From positions 1,240,001 through 1,304,000 of the forward strand of contig NZ_CP047475.1 in the NCBI RefSeq assembly GCF_010587385.1: a stretch of DNA of 64,000 nt, in the 5' to 3' direction. Source of the stretch: Vibrio astriarenae. Its GTDB lineage: Bacteria; Pseudomonadota; Gammaproteobacteria; Enterobacterales; Vibrionaceae. A program made the translations under genes and the position numbers. Positions 52,497 through 61,465 of this stretch are shown here, one piece after another. Position 1 is the stretch's first letter; every line of letters starts with the position of its first letter. The notes beneath the pieces were generated by a model. The model had not been told where the DNA came from. It was given only the letters and a program-made list of their open reading frames with translations, and made no database searches.

Positions 52497-53933
52497 ATGT
52501 TTAAGAAAACGATGATTGCCGCTTCACTCGCTCTAGTTACTGCAACCTCATTCGCGGGTGCGATTCCAGCGCCAGAGTCAGCACCTGTTGCTGTAGAAGC
52601 GCCGCAGGTAGTAGTCTTTAAGAATGTAAATATTTTCAATGGAACTGAAAATAAGCTGTATGAAAACCACTCTGTTGTTGTCACAGGTAACAAGATTACA
52701 TCGATTAGTGAAGGCAACGCCGAAGTGCCAGCGGATGCTAAGGTAATTGATGGTGAAGGTCGAACGCTTATGCCAGCGTTAATTGATGCTCACATGCACT
52801 TAACCATTCCAAAAGGGCTGCTGGGTACGGATGATATGCGTTGGACTGAGATTGCGGTGCATGGTCAAGAGTTTGCAGAAATGTATCTCGATATGGGTTT
52901 TGGTACCGTTCGTGATGTGGGTGGCGCAGATGGTTCATGGACGGCAATGGAGCAAGATGGACGTCTTAAAGAAGTCCCACGTATTTATGCTTCTGGTGCA
53001 CCCATCGCGCCTATTGGCTCTCACTCAGATGTTGGCCTACAATCACGTCGTTTAACAGATTCTCCGCAAAACCTAGAAATTTTAAACATCATGACAACGG
53101 CTAATGGCGTTGATGACATCAAAGCGCAAGCGCGATACCAGTATCGTCAGGGTGGGCAGTTCACCAAAATTTTCCAATCTGGTGGCGTATCTTCGAAGTT
53201 TGACCCATGGCAGTACAACTCATACCTTGATGATGAGATGAAAGCCGCCGTGGCGATAGCAGAATCGTATGGTTCTTATGTTGCAACACACGTTTATTCA
53301 GATAAAGCGATGCATCAAGCTTTGGATTTGGGTGTGAAGTCGATAGAGCATGGTTTCATGTTTAAAGCAGATATGGCAGAGAAGTTCAATAAAGAAGGGG
53401 CATTTATTGCGACTAACTTAACGGCATTCTCACCGGATCTAGCGACAATCCCTGTGGTTCAAGACCCATTGATTCAGAAGAAGTTGGCGTCAGCACAGGC
53501 AGCGTTTGGCAGTTATCAAGAAGAGATGAAAGCGGCAGAAGATGCAGGCTTTGATCGTCGTGCATTTAATGTGGATTGTGTGGGCACGGCGGATATTTGT
53601 GCAAAACAAATCGCTCATGAAATTTGGTTGAACGCTGATATGTTTGGCAACTTCTCAGCACTGCGTGCGATTACTTCGACATCAGGCCGTATCTCTGCAG
53701 AGCTAATGCAGCCATGGATTGACCCATATTCAGATGGTAAATTAGGTGTTATCGAAGTCGGCGCTTACGCTGATATTCTGCTGATTGATGGTAACCCATT
53801 AGAGGATATTACCTTAGTCGGTGGTCGTGACACTTGGTTTGGTGAAGCGAATGACGCCAAGAAAGATGGTTCTCACCTAACTGAGATGGATCTTATCATG
53901 AAAGACGGCAAGATCTTCAAAAACTCGCTTTAA
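52497..53933 (+). CDS. exported amidohydrolase
   Basis: A 478-residue amidohydrolase-superfamily enzyme with signal peptide (ending TSFAGA). Metal ligands: HMH (99-101) in LIDAHMHLT, a Lys in the TKIFQSGG segment, His in ATHVYSD and SIEHGFM, and the C-terminal GAYADILLIDGNPLEDI motif. It resembles the imidazolonepropionase-like/dipeptidase branch of secreted enzymes (PF01979). The substrate is unknown; a link to the porin/hydrolase cluster is possible by proximity only. A strong terminator follows. Confidence 0.88.
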   Translation: MFKKTMIAASLALVTATSFAGAIPAPESAPVAVEAPQVVVFKNVNIFNGTENKLYENHSVVVTGNKITSISEGNAEVPADAKVIDGEGRTLMPALIDAHMHLTIPKGLLGTDDMRWTEIAVHGQEFAEMYLDMGFGTVRDVGGADGSWTAMEQDGRLKEVPRIYASGAPIAPIGSHSDVGLQSRRLTDSPQNLEILNIMTTANGVDDIKAQARYQYRQGGQFTKIFQSGGVSSKFDPWQYNSYLDDEMKAAVAIAESYGSYVATHVYSDKAMHQALDLGVKSIEHGFMFKADMAEKFNKEGAFIATNLTAFSPDLATIPVVQDPLIQKKLASAQAAFGSYQEEMKAAEDAGFDRRAFNVDCVGTADICAKQIAHEIWLNADMFGNFSALRAITSTSGRISAELMQPWIDPYSDGKLGVIEVGAYADILLIDGNPLEDITLVGGRDTWFGEANDAKKDGSHLTEMDLIMKDGKIFKNSL

Positions 53934-53948
53934 TCCCTTAACGACGGA

Positions 53949-53980
53949 GTAATCCGGCTCAATTGGCCGGATTACTTTTG
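53949..53980 (+). terminator. terminator of the amidohydrolase gene
   Basis: GTAATCCGGC (53949-53958) pairs with GCCGGATTAC (53966-53975), then TTTT. Confidence 0.9.
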
Positions 53981-54222
53981 TAATTATGTTTTAGTTCTAG
54001 AGTCTAAATCGTCAGCAATCTTTTCAATCATCGAATAAATCCATCCGATAAACGGGTCATTTCTACGGTGATGATGTTGGTGAAGTAATACATCTTCATA
54101 GGTGAAAGGCTTTCATTGATTAATTGATCTGTTGAAAGAGCAGAACTTGATTATGTCGACTTATTGATTATTCCTTGAATCGGGGTCATGTTTATTTAGT
54201 ACCTTTAGCAGGAGTAGTGCTT

Positions 54223-54528
54223 ATGGATAAAACGAAACAGAATGCCACAGAGCTATTGACTCAATGGGGAGCGAGTGCAGCGCAGATCGAGTCCATTTTT
54301 CATTTGGATTCAGACGACAGTCTCCAAACTCGGGTCAACTTGCTTTTTTCAATCAGTGATTGTCTTCATTTACTGTATCGTGATGAAAACACGCGCAATC
54401 GCTATATGCTGGCTAAGAATAACGGGCCATACTTTGAAGGCAGAAAGCCACTAGAGATTATCGCCAGTGGCAAGATGGAAGATCTCACGGAAGTTCATGC
54501 GCGAATTCGGATGATGGTGTGTATCTAA
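54223..54528 (+). CDS. MbcA/ParS/Xre-type antitoxin-domain protein
   Basis: A 101-residue protein whose C-terminal part, RNRYMLAKNNGPYFEGRKPLEIIASGKMEDLTEVHARIR, is the toxin-binding (DUF2384) domain of Xre/MbcA/ParS antitoxins. The N-terminus is helical, with no classical Xre helix-turn-helix. AGGAG precedes the ATG at 54223. No RES-type toxin gene is adjacent, so it is an orphan. An unrelated small GNAT gene is next to it, convergent. Confidence 0.7.
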   Translation: MDKTKQNATELLTQWGASAAQIESIFHLDSDDSLQTRVNLLFSISDCLHLLYRDENTRNRYMLAKNNGPYFEGRKPLEIIASGKMEDLTEVHARIRMMVCI

Positions 54529-54546
54529 CGGTATAAACAGGTAAGC

Positions 54547-54822
54547 TTACACCGCCAACAAATGCTGCCATTGTGGATTACGGTTGAGGTAATGCGCAAC
54601 GTAACTGCAGGCCGGAATGATGGTGTAACCCTGTTTTTCGACCTCGGGTAGAATCGCCTCCATCATGACTTTGCCATAGCCTTTTCCTTGAACTTCATCT
54701 GGGACGCGAGTGGAGTGAATCGTCATAACAGTCTCACTCAACGTGTACTTTGCAATCGCGACATACTCACCTTCGAGTGGTACTTGATACTCTTTGTTGT
54801 CTGGGTCGTGTACTAGCATCAC
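54547..54822 (-). CDS. small GNAT family protein (YjdJ type)
   Basis: A 91-residue acetyltransferase-like protein with MTIHSTRVPDEVQGKGYGKVMMEAILPEVEKQG (acetyl-CoA loop QGKGYG) and ACSYVAHYLNRNPQW at the end. This is the one-domain YjdJ-like branch. It is not a toxin of the TacT type, which is longer. Unspecified substrate. Confidence 0.82.
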   Translation of the reverse strand: MMLVHDPDNKEYQVPLEGEYVAIAKYTLSETVMTIHSTRVPDEVQGKGYGKVMMEAILPEVEKQGYTIIPACSYVAHYLNRNPQWQHLLAV

Positions 54823-54902
54823 TTTTATCCTTTCTCTAGCTCGGTTAGTTAAGTTTATACTACTGTATCTAAAGGGCTTGCTTTGCTGAAGATAGATTGA
54901 AA

Positions 54903-55403
54903 CTAAAAACCGCCCGCCCAGCGGTCAAATTCATCAATAGTATCCATTTCAGCCTGGCTTCGAGGTGCAGGGTAATAGGGCAGTGCTAGCAGGTCTTCTA
55001 GTGGTAATAGCTCCCAATCTGGCGTGATCTTTAAACGAGTCATTATGTTGCTTTCGTCCTTGAGGTACATGTAGTAACCATCACAATGGGTGTTTGCGTA
55101 GCTAGCGATACGCATTACATCACCACATGGAAGCTTGACCTTGCGGCCCAAAGGGAAGAGTTGGTGCAGAGCAAAGCTCACATGCGGGTCTTCTAAGTAC
55201 CCACGTTTAAAGCGACTCAGGCCTATAGCAGTTGAGGTGGTGCGATGTGTCCAGCCCGCGAGCAGTAGTCCAGATAATGAATCATTAAATGGTTTGCCTT
55301 TGTGTTCACCCTCGTTAGAGATAAATTGAACAGTAACTTTATCCTCCGCTCTTTCTAATATTTCTAGAAACTGCTCTCCAGTCCTGTCAGCTAGAAGCTT
55401 CAT
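54903..55403 (-). CDS. hypothetical protein
   Basis: A 166-residue soluble protein with no family I recognise. Sequence blocks: LSGLLLAGWTHRTTSTAIGLSRFKRGYL and KLPCGDVMRIASYANTHCDGYYMYLKDES. ATG is behind GAGGAAAAAGCG. Lies between the small GNAT gene and the patatin gene. Confidence 0.65.
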   Translation of the reverse strand: MKLLADRTGEQFLEILERAEDKVTVQFISNEGEHKGKPFNDSLSGLLLAGWTHRTTSTAIGLSRFKRGYLEDPHVSFALHQLFPLGRKVKLPCGDVMRIASYANTHCDGYYMYLKDESNIMTRLKITPDWELLPLEDLLALPYYPAPRSQAEMDTIDEFDRWAGGF

Positions 55404-55535
55404 CGCTTTTTCCTCAATGCGTACTTGGTTTGTATTTTACGTGCCTGTCGCTAAAAGACAATCTTAGAATTTAAATCAGCTTACGTGTATCTTGTTATCC
55501 TATATAAGAAAAAACGTACGATGCGAGATTAACCA

Positions 55536-56447
55536 ATGGTGAGTTACCGGACTACAACAAGGCTCTTTTTTCTATTAACGTTAGTGCTTTCCGGCTGTGC
55601 AACCGTGAATCAATATGATGATTTAGTCACTGTCGATGTGAAACCTCAACAAGGGGCGATTAAAGCCCATCAAAGTTCTAAGTTGGCGATAGCTTTCGGT
55701 GGGGGGGCTGCTCGGGGGATGATGCACTTAGGTGTGATCAAAGCACTGGAAGAGCAGGGTGTTGAGGCAGATATCGTCACAGGGACATCAGTAGGTTCTA
55801 TCGCCGCCGTATTGTATGCCACGCATGACTATGAGCAGATTGCGGAAATTCTCTATGAGTTTAGTGAGCATCAAATTGTTGATTTGAATCTTTCAAACAA
55901 AGGCTTGATCAAAGGTCAGGCATTAGCGCGTTGGGTCAACCAACATACCGGTAATCGAAATCTGTCTGAACTGCCTGTCACTACGGGTATTGTTGCCACT
56001 AACCTTTCTCAACAAAAGGCGGTGATGTTTGTTGACGGTAATGTGGGAGAAGCTGTGCAAACCTCATCGAGTGTCCCTGGTGTATTTGTCCCAATCTATC
56101 ATCATGATGATATCTTGGTGGATGGGGGCGTCCTGTCACTTGTTCCCGTATATGGTGCTCGTCAATTAGGGGCGGATATTGTGATTGGTGTTGATGTGTT
56201 TTGTAGCGCGCCGCCACCACTAAAATACAAAGCGGCAAATACGGTTGCTAACTCTTTTTGGATTCAAAGCTGCATAGCAACCAAAGATGAAATTGAAACA
56301 GCAGACATTGTTGTTGAGCTGAACCCCATTGAACCGAGTTTGATTGAATTTGGTCACCTAGAAGAGCGTGAGCAAGCGATGCAGATTGGCTATGACGCGA
56401 TGATGGCGGCAATGCCGGAGCTGTTAGCGCTAATAGAGCAGAAGTAG
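55536..56447 (+). CDS. patatin-like phospholipase lipoprotein (RssA type)
   Basis: A 303-residue lipoprotein with lipobox LVLSGC (Cys21). The patatin elements are GGGAARGMMHLG (oxyanion), the nucleophile Ser85 in GTSVGS, and the Asp196 in VDGGVLSLVP. RssA-like bacterial patatins act as acyl hydrolases. ATG at 55536 preceded by only a weak GAGATTAACC. Convergent with the formate/nitrite channel gene. Confidence 0.88.
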   Translation: MVSYRTTTRLFFLLTLVLSGCATVNQYDDLVTVDVKPQQGAIKAHQSSKLAIAFGGGAARGMMHLGVIKALEEQGVEADIVTGTSVGSIAAVLYATHDYEQIAEILYEFSEHQIVDLNLSNKGLIKGQALARWVNQHTGNRNLSELPVTTGIVATNLSQQKAVMFVDGNVGEAVQTSSSVPGVFVPIYHHDDILVDGGVLSLVPVYGARQLGADIVIGVDVFCSAPPPLKYKAANTVANSFWIQSCIATKDEIETADIVVELNPIEPSLIEFGHLEEREQAMQIGYDAMMAAMPELLALIEQK

Positions 56448-56476
56448 ACAGGTTTAATCTGATTGAGCTGGGAACG

Positions 56477-56515
56477 ACAAAAAAGAAGACGGTCATAATA
56501 GATGTCCGTCTTCTT
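56477..56515 (-). terminator. terminator between patatin and focA-like genes
   Basis: AAGAAGACGG (56483-56492) pairs with CCGTCTTCTT (56506-56515). On the minus strand it is followed by TTTTTT, so it mainly terminates the focA-like gene. Confidence 0.85.
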
Positions 56516-56543
56516 GAAGGGCTAGAAACTATAAACTGTTAGA

Positions 56544-57380
56544 TTACGCTTTTGCAGAACTGCCCACTACCGCTGTATTTCTCTCAGGAGTGGTTCTGAC
56601 ATGGGTGAGATAAAGTGGTAAGCCAACCAACAGAAAACCACCTACAAGGTTGCCTAGCGCTGTCGGTATCTCATTCCAAATAAAGTAATCAACGACAGTA
56701 AACTCGCCACCCATAATCATTGAGAATGGGAATAGGAACATGTTTACAATGGAATGCTCAAAGCCCATGAAGAAGAACAGCATGATCGGCATCCACATAG
56801 CCATCATTTTACCCGTTGCTGAGGTTGATATCATCGCGCCAACCACACCCATAGAAACCATCCAGTTACACAACATGCCGCGAATAAAAATAGTAAACCA
56901 TCCCGCGACTCCGTGCTCTTGATAGCCGAGAGTGCGAGACTCGCCTATAGTACTCACTTTAGCTGCAAGTGAGCCACCATCGGTGTTGTATCCATACGTC
57001 AAAATGAAGGAAGCAAAAAACGCCACCGTTAGTGCACCAGCGAAGTTGCCGACAAACACTAACCCCCAGTTTCGGAACAGTTGATTGGTAGTACAGCCAG
57101 GTCGTTTATCTATGACGGCAAGAGGAACTAAAGTAAATACCCCTGTCAATAGGTCGAACTTCATTAAGTAGAGCATAATGAACCCGACAGGGAAGAGCAC
57201 TGCACCTATGAGTGGACTCCCTGTTTTTACAATGACAGTAATGGCAAAAAATGCGGCCAGTGCCAAAATGGCTCCTGCCATAAACGCTCGCACTAGTGTA
57301 TCTTTGGTGGACATAAAGATCTTTTGCTCGCCTGTGTCGACCATCTTGGTCACGAACTCGCGTGGTTCTACATAAGACAT
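56544..57380 (-). CDS. formate/nitrite transporter family channel
   Basis: A 278-residue FNT-family (FocA/NirC) protein with six membrane helices. KFDLLTGVFTLVPL, NFAGALTVAFFASFILTYG and GFEHSIVNMFLFPFSMIMGG carry the family's pore and central histidine (GFEHS). It permits passive movement of formate, nitrite or related small anions. Start 57380, behind GAGAGTAGCG; an ATG nine codons earlier lacks a site. A Fur-type sequence at 57394-57411 overlaps its promoter/leader. Confidence 0.88.
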   Translation of the reverse strand: MSYVEPREFVTKMVDTGEQKIFMSTKDTLVRAFMAGAILALAAFFAITVIVKTGSPLIGAVLFPVGFIMLYLMKFDLLTGVFTLVPLAVIDKRPGCTTNQLFRNWGLVFVGNFAGALTVAFFASFILTYGYNTDGGSLAAKVSTIGESRTLGYQEHGVAGWFTIFIRGMLCNWMVSMGVVGAMISTSATGKMMAMWMPIMLFFFMGFEHSIVNMFLFPFSMIMGGEFTVVDYFIWNEIPTALGNLVGGFLLVGLPLYLTHVRTTPERNTAVVGSSAKA

Positions 57381-57393
57381 CGCTACTCTCCAT

Positions 57394-57411
57394 ATAATGA
57401 TTGTCATTTTC
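57394..57411. promoter_or_regulatory. Fur-box-like sequence
   Basis: ATAATGATTGTCATTTTC matches 15 of 18 positions of the Fur consensus ATAATGATAATCATTATC, directly upstream of the formate/nitrite channel gene (14 bases before its ATG). Confidence 0.35.
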
Positions 57412-57599
57412 GTTTAAGCGATTTCTGTGCCACAACCTACAACGCCCGATATGTAAGCAATTGTGTATGTAACCGAAACTTATTTGTTCAATTTTAAGGC
57501 GTATTTGCACTCACAAAGTGCGAACAAGTGATGGTGGATATAGTAAGTAGATGGTTTTAGTACGCTATCGATCAAATATTAACTCGTTTATATATTGCT

Positions 57600-57690
57600 C
57601 TCGGCCAGTATTTAGGAAACTCAATTTAATTTATATATCTACATTAAAGAGAGGCAGACTTGCTATCAGAGTCTGCCTTTTATTTTTATA
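57600..57690 (+). ncRNA. small RNA candidate ending at orphan terminator
   Basis: GGCAGACT (57653-57660) pairs with AGTCTGCC (57670-57677), then an uninterrupted T-rich tail (57678-57688). No gene on the plus strand ends here: the closest plus-strand gene ends at 56447, beyond its own terminator. An AT-rich stretch precedes it, and TATATT at 57591-57596 could be its -10. The predicted transcript of about 90 bases with a U-tail looks like an Hfq-type sRNA. Start and promoter are uncertain. Confidence 0.4.
57653..57690 (+). terminator. orphan Rho-independent terminator
   Basis: An eight-base-pair stem with a nine-base loop followed by TTTTATTTTT, in the 598-base gap between the formate/nitrite channel and nrtA genes. 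It terminates no annotated gene. Confidence 0.8.
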
Positions 57691-57764
57691 TTCCATTCAT
57701 TGAATAATTCCTAAATCGAAGGTGTCTAAGGCTACTACTTTGGGGTTATGAAAAATGATCAGAT

Positions 57765-57785
57765 ATTGGTGCGTAGCGCACTAAT
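57765..57785. promoter_or_regulatory. inverted repeat upstream of nrtA
   Basis: ATTGGTGCG / CGCACTAAT are inverse copies with one mismatch in nine around TAG, 193 bases before the nrtA ATG. It could be the site of a nitrogen or anion regulator; which one is unknown. Confidence 0.35.
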
Positions 57786-57978
57786 ATTATGCATGTCATA
57801 TATAGCACAATGAACACTTCGATTTAAATTGTTGATATTTAACGGTAATTTAAGTTGGCATGTTAATTGGTTATTCAGGCTTATAAATAAAAATCGCACA
57901 GTTAAAAATGAGAAGGTTTTAAACGTGCTCAGTAATAAATAGCTTTCAAATAACATCATGCTCAACAGGAGAAATTGT

Positions 57979-59352
57979 ATGAAATGGATATCAACAGTTA
58001 AGGTGTCAGCAACGTGTCTTGCATTGTGTAGCTCCCTTTATCTTCCTTCGGCGTTCGCAGAGTTAGGAGAGCCCGAATTAGAGGACCTTAAGTTTGGCTT
58101 TATTAAGCTGACTGACATGGCACCTTTAGCGGTCGCTTATGAAAAGGGCTTTTTCGAAGATGAAGGTCTCTATGTCACTTTAGAAGCACAAGCAAACTGG
58201 AAAGTGCTGCTTGATCGTGTGATTGATGGTGAACTGGATGGTGCCCATATGTTGGCGGGACAGCCATTAGGGGCAACCGTTGGCATCGGTACCAAAGCCG
58301 AGGTGATTACCGCATTTAGTATGGATTTGAATGGTAACGCGATTACCGTTTCTAATAACACTTGGGAGAAAATGGTTCCCCATATCCCGAAACAAGATGA
58401 TGGAAAACCGGTTCACCCCATTAAAGCGGATGCGCTTAAACCGGTCGTCGAGAGCTATTTAGATGACGGTAAGCCTTTTAACATGGGTATGGTATTCCCC
58501 GTTTCCACTCACAACTATGAACTTCGTTACTGGCTCGCGGCGGGTGGTATTCACCCAGGTTATTACGCACCAACATCGGGTGATAACAGCGGCCAAGTGG
58601 ACGCGGATGTCTTACTTAGTGTAACCCCGCCACCGCAAATGCCAGCGACAATGGAAGCGGGTACGATTGAAGGCTACTGTGTGGGTGAACCGTGGAACCA
58701 ACAGGCGGTGTTCAAAGGCATTGGTGTGCCTGTCGTGACTGATTACGAGATCTGGAAGAATAACCCGGAGAAAGTATTCGGCGTGTCAAAAGAGTGGGCA
58801 GAGAAATATCCGAATACTCACGTTCGAGTCGTAAAAGCGCTGATTCGCGCAGCACATTGGTTGGATGAAAACGACAATGCTAACCGTCCAGAAGCGGTGA
58901 AGCTGTTGGCGAAAAGCGAATATGTTGGGGCCGATTACGAGGTAATAGCCAACTCAATGACAGGGACGTTTGAGTATGAAAAAGGGGATAAACGTGATGT
59001 GCCTGATTTCAACGTATTCTTCCGTCACAACGCGACTTATCCATACTACAGTGACGCGATTTGGTATCTCACACAGATGCGCCGCTGGGGACAGCTACCT
59101 GAGCAAAAATCTGATGACTGGTATATGGAAGTGGCCAAAGAGGTCTACCGTCCCGACATCTACAAGCAAGCTGCACAAGCCTTGGTTGAAGATGGCGTAC
59201 TAAACAGCAAAGACTTCCCTGACTTTGAGGCAGAAGATGGCTTCCGCGCACCGCAAACTCACTTTATTGATGACATTGTGTACGACGGCCGCAAGCCTAA
59301 CGAGTACCTAGAGAAATTCAGCATCGGCCTGAAAGGTCAAGACAAAGTATAA
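57979..59352 (+). CDS. nrtA: nitrate-type ABC transporter substrate-binding protein
   Basis: A 457-residue periplasmic binding protein of the CmpA/NrtA family. A signal peptide ends LPSAFAE. Then [56 protein letters not shown], the NMT1-type ligand-binding opening. Nitrate, nitrite or bicarbonate are typical ligands; which applies here is not proven. CAGGAGA is the ribosome site, and the ATG at 57979 is preferred over 57958. A strong hairpin without T-run follows the gene, before nrtB. Confidence 0.88.
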   Translation: MKWISTVKVSATCLALCSSLYLPSAFAELGEPELEDLKFGFIKLTDMAPLAVAYEKGFFEDEGLYVTLEAQANWKVLLDRVIDGELDGAHMLAGQPLGATVGIGTKAEVITAFSMDLNGNAITVSNNTWEKMVPHIPKQDDGKPVHPIKADALKPVVESYLDDGKPFNMGMVFPVSTHNYELRYWLAAGGIHPGYYAPTSGDNSGQVDADVLLSVTPPPQMPATMEAGTIEGYCVGEPWNQQAVFKGIGVPVVTDYEIWKNNPEKVFGVSKEWAEKYPNTHVRVVKALIRAAHWLDENDNANRPEAVKLLAKSEYVGADYEVIANSMTGTFEYEKGDKRDVPDFNVFFRHNATYPYYSDAIWYLTQMRRWGQLPEQKSDDWYMEVAKEVYRPDIYKQAAQALVEDGVLNSKDFPDFEAEDGFRAPQTHFIDDIVYDGRKPNEYLEKFSIGLKGQDKV

Positions 59353-59359
59353 CGATAAA

Positions 59360-59383
59360 GCGCACAGCGGCATCGCTGTGCGC
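59360..59383 (+). repeat. intercistronic hairpin nrtA-nrtB
   Basis: GCGCACAGCG (59360-59369) pairs with CGCTGTGCGC (59374-59383) over a GCAT loop. No U-run follows, so the likely role is to protect the nrtA message and raise binding-protein output relative to the permease and ATPase. Confidence 0.7.
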
Positions 59384-59410
59384 GCTATAAGGATGTAACA
59401 GGAGTAGCTT

Positions 59411-60379
59411 ATGTCGAGTAATGTTATCTCGCTGATACCAAGCCGCAAGCTGGTAGCCAGCAAAAGTAAAATCATTCTATTTCCGATCATTGGTATCTTA
59501 GTTTTCTTGATGTTTTGGCACTTGAGTGCCCGTCAAGTCGTGACGTCTTTAGGCACATTGCCAGGCCCCGTGCAAACCTTTGAGCAGTTCACCAACTTAG
59601 TCGATGAGCATTGGGAGGAGAGGGACAAAGAGCAACGATTTATTGAGCGTCAAGAAAAGCGTAATGCTGAGAAGCTGGCTAAAAACCCTGACGCGAAGGT
59701 AAAGATTAGACCGTATACCGGAAAACCCACTTTCTTTGATCAGATCCTCACGAGCTTGTTTACCGTGGCGTGTGGCTTTTTATTAGCCACCGTTATTGCT
59801 GTGCCTCTCGGGATTGTTCTGGGGCTAAACAGCGGTGTTTATCAAGCCTTCAACCCCATTATCCAACTACTAAAACCCGTATCGCCCTTGGCTTGGCTTC
59901 CGATTGTGACCATGGTTGTTAGTGCCACTTATGTTAGTGATGACCCTCTATTTGCAAAATCATTTATTAATTCACTGCTTACCGTGGCGTTATGTAGTCT
60001 GTGGCCAACATTGATCAACACGGCTGTCGGTGTTACGAGTGTCGACAAAGATCTCGTCAACGTAAGTAAAGTCCTGCAGCTGTCTTGGTGGCAACACATC
60101 CGTACCATCGTATTACCATCGGCAATTCCAATGATATTTACAGGTCTTCGCCTATCTCTTGGTATTGCTTGGATGGTGTTGATTGCCGCAGAGATGCTGG
60201 CGCAAAACCCAGGGCTTGGGAAGTTCGTTTGGGATGAGTTCCAAAACGGTAGTTCTGCATCATTAGGTCGAATCATGGTGGCTGTCATTACGATCGGTTT
60301 TGTTGGTCTTCTACTAGACAGAGGCATGCTGCAATTACAGAAATGGCTATCTTGGAATAAACAGCAGGCGTTGCGCTAA
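59411..60379 (+). CDS. nrtB: nitrate-type ABC transporter permease
   Basis: A 322-residue permease with one N-terminal helix, an inserted charged segment at about 72-105 (EERDKEQRFIERQEKRNAEKL), and five to six core helices. The EAA loop is in MLQLSWWQHIRTIVLPSAIPMIFTGLRLSLG-type order. It follows the binding-protein gene and precedes the ATPase gene in the nrtABC arrangement. ATG is behind ACAGGAG. Confidence 0.88.
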   Translation: MSSNVISLIPSRKLVASKSKIILFPIIGILVFLMFWHLSARQVVTSLGTLPGPVQTFEQFTNLVDEHWEERDKEQRFIERQEKRNAEKLAKNPDAKVKIRPYTGKPTFFDQILTSLFTVACGFLLATVIAVPLGIVLGLNSGVYQAFNPIIQLLKPVSPLAWLPIVTMVVSATYVSDDPLFAKSFINSLLTVALCSLWPTLINTAVGVTSVDKDLVNVSKVLQLSWWQHIRTIVLPSAIPMIFTGLRLSLGIAWMVLIAAEMLAQNPGLGKFVWDEFQNGSSASLGRIMVAVITIGFVGLLLDRGMLQLQKWLSWNKQQALR

Positions 60380-60393
60380 TAAGGAGAAAAGCT

Positions 60394-61245
60394 ATGTCTA
60401 AACCATTACTTGATTTAACCCAATTAGGGATGAGCTTTCCAACGCCAAATGGAGACTTTGTCGCGCTAAAAAATGTCAACCTGCGTATTCAAGAAGGCGA
60501 GTTTATTTCTCTTATTGGTCACTCTGGCTGTGGTAAGTCTACAGTGCTTAACCTCGTAGCGGGTTTGCATTTGCCTACAAGTGGAGGGGTGATTGTCGAT
60601 GGACGTGAGGTGGCAGGCCCTGGTCCAGATAGAGCCGTGGTGTTTCAAAACCATTCACTCTTGCCTTGGTTGACGGTCTATCAAAACGTCGAACTCGCTG
60701 TGAAGCAAATAGCGAAAGGTAAGAGCAAAGTGTGGATCAAAGAGCAGGTAAATCACTACCTAGAGTTGATTCAAATGTCCCATGCGTCAGATAAAAAGCC
60801 GGATGAAATTTCTGGTGGTATGAAACAACGTGTAGGGATTGCCAGAGCACTCGCGCTGCAACCTAAAGTGTTATTGATGGATGAGCCTTTTGGCGCTTTG
60901 GATGCTTTGACTCGAGCACGTTTGCAGGATTCGTTGATGGAGATACAGGCAGAGCTCAACAACACGGTGATCATGATTACTCACGATGTCGATGAAGCGG
61001 TATTACTGTCTGACAAGATTGTGATGATGACCAATGGCCCTGCAGCGACGGTCGGTGAGGTGTTGGATATCAATCTACCACGGCCGAGAAATCGAGTTGA
61101 GCTTGCTGAAAATGCAGAGTATCAACACTGTCGCCAAGCGGTGCTGCGCTTCTTGTATGAGAAGCAATCTAAGAGCGAATCGGCGACGAGCAATCCATCC
61201 AAAGATTCAAAAGTATCTTCGATAGAGCCAGCTAAAACGGCATAA
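60394..61245 (+). CDS. nrtC: nitrate-type ABC transporter ATPase
   Basis: A 283-residue ABC ATPase. Walker A is GHSGCGKST, the Q-loop is FQNHSLLPWLTVYQN, the signature is ISGGMKQR, Walker B is VLLMDEPFG and the switch His is in MITHDVDEA. The NitT/TauT-type subfamily. Its C-terminal tail (SESATSNPSKDSKVSS) is short, without the NrtC regulatory domain. AAGGAGAAAAGCT precedes the ATG. A strong terminator follows. Confidence 0.9.
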   Translation: MSKPLLDLTQLGMSFPTPNGDFVALKNVNLRIQEGEFISLIGHSGCGKSTVLNLVAGLHLPTSGGVIVDGREVAGPGPDRAVVFQNHSLLPWLTVYQNVELAVKQIAKGKSKVWIKEQVNHYLELIQMSHASDKKPDEISGGMKQRVGIARALALQPKVLLMDEPFGALDALTRARLQDSLMEIQAELNNTVIMITHDVDEAVLLSDKIVMMTNGPAATVGEVLDINLPRPRNRVELAENAEYQHCRQAVLRFLYEKQSKSESATSNPSKDSKVSSIEPAKTA

Positions 61246-61280
61246 CGCAACACATTGGCAGCATCAATTTACTTGCGGAC

Positions 61281-61318
61281 GCCACCAGTCTCATTGTTTG
61301 GGCTGGTGGCTTTTTTTG
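61281..61318 (+). terminator. terminator of the nrt operon
   Basis: GCCACCAG (61281-61288) pairs with CTGGTGGC (61303-61310), followed by seven T. Confidence 0.92.
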
Positions 61319-61465
61319 TCACTAAATGACCACGACTTTCCACTTAAGTCCATGTAAGTTAGCCGGCTTTTCATAATTGTCCTAGATTAATAAAGCAGCA
61401 GCTTGTGAATCGGACACAAATTTTGACACCACAGAATCACTCTATTTCGGGAAGATAATAGCCTT

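Noticed and set aside
57856..57871. Sigma-54 promoter candidate TGGCATGTTAATTGG before nrtA
   Set aside because: The -12 element reads GG instead of the near-invariant GC, so I do not claim it.
57759..57965. Leftward 68-codon frame in the promoter region of nrtA
   Set aside because: AT-rich, no ribosome-binding site and no family; overlaps the promoter region.
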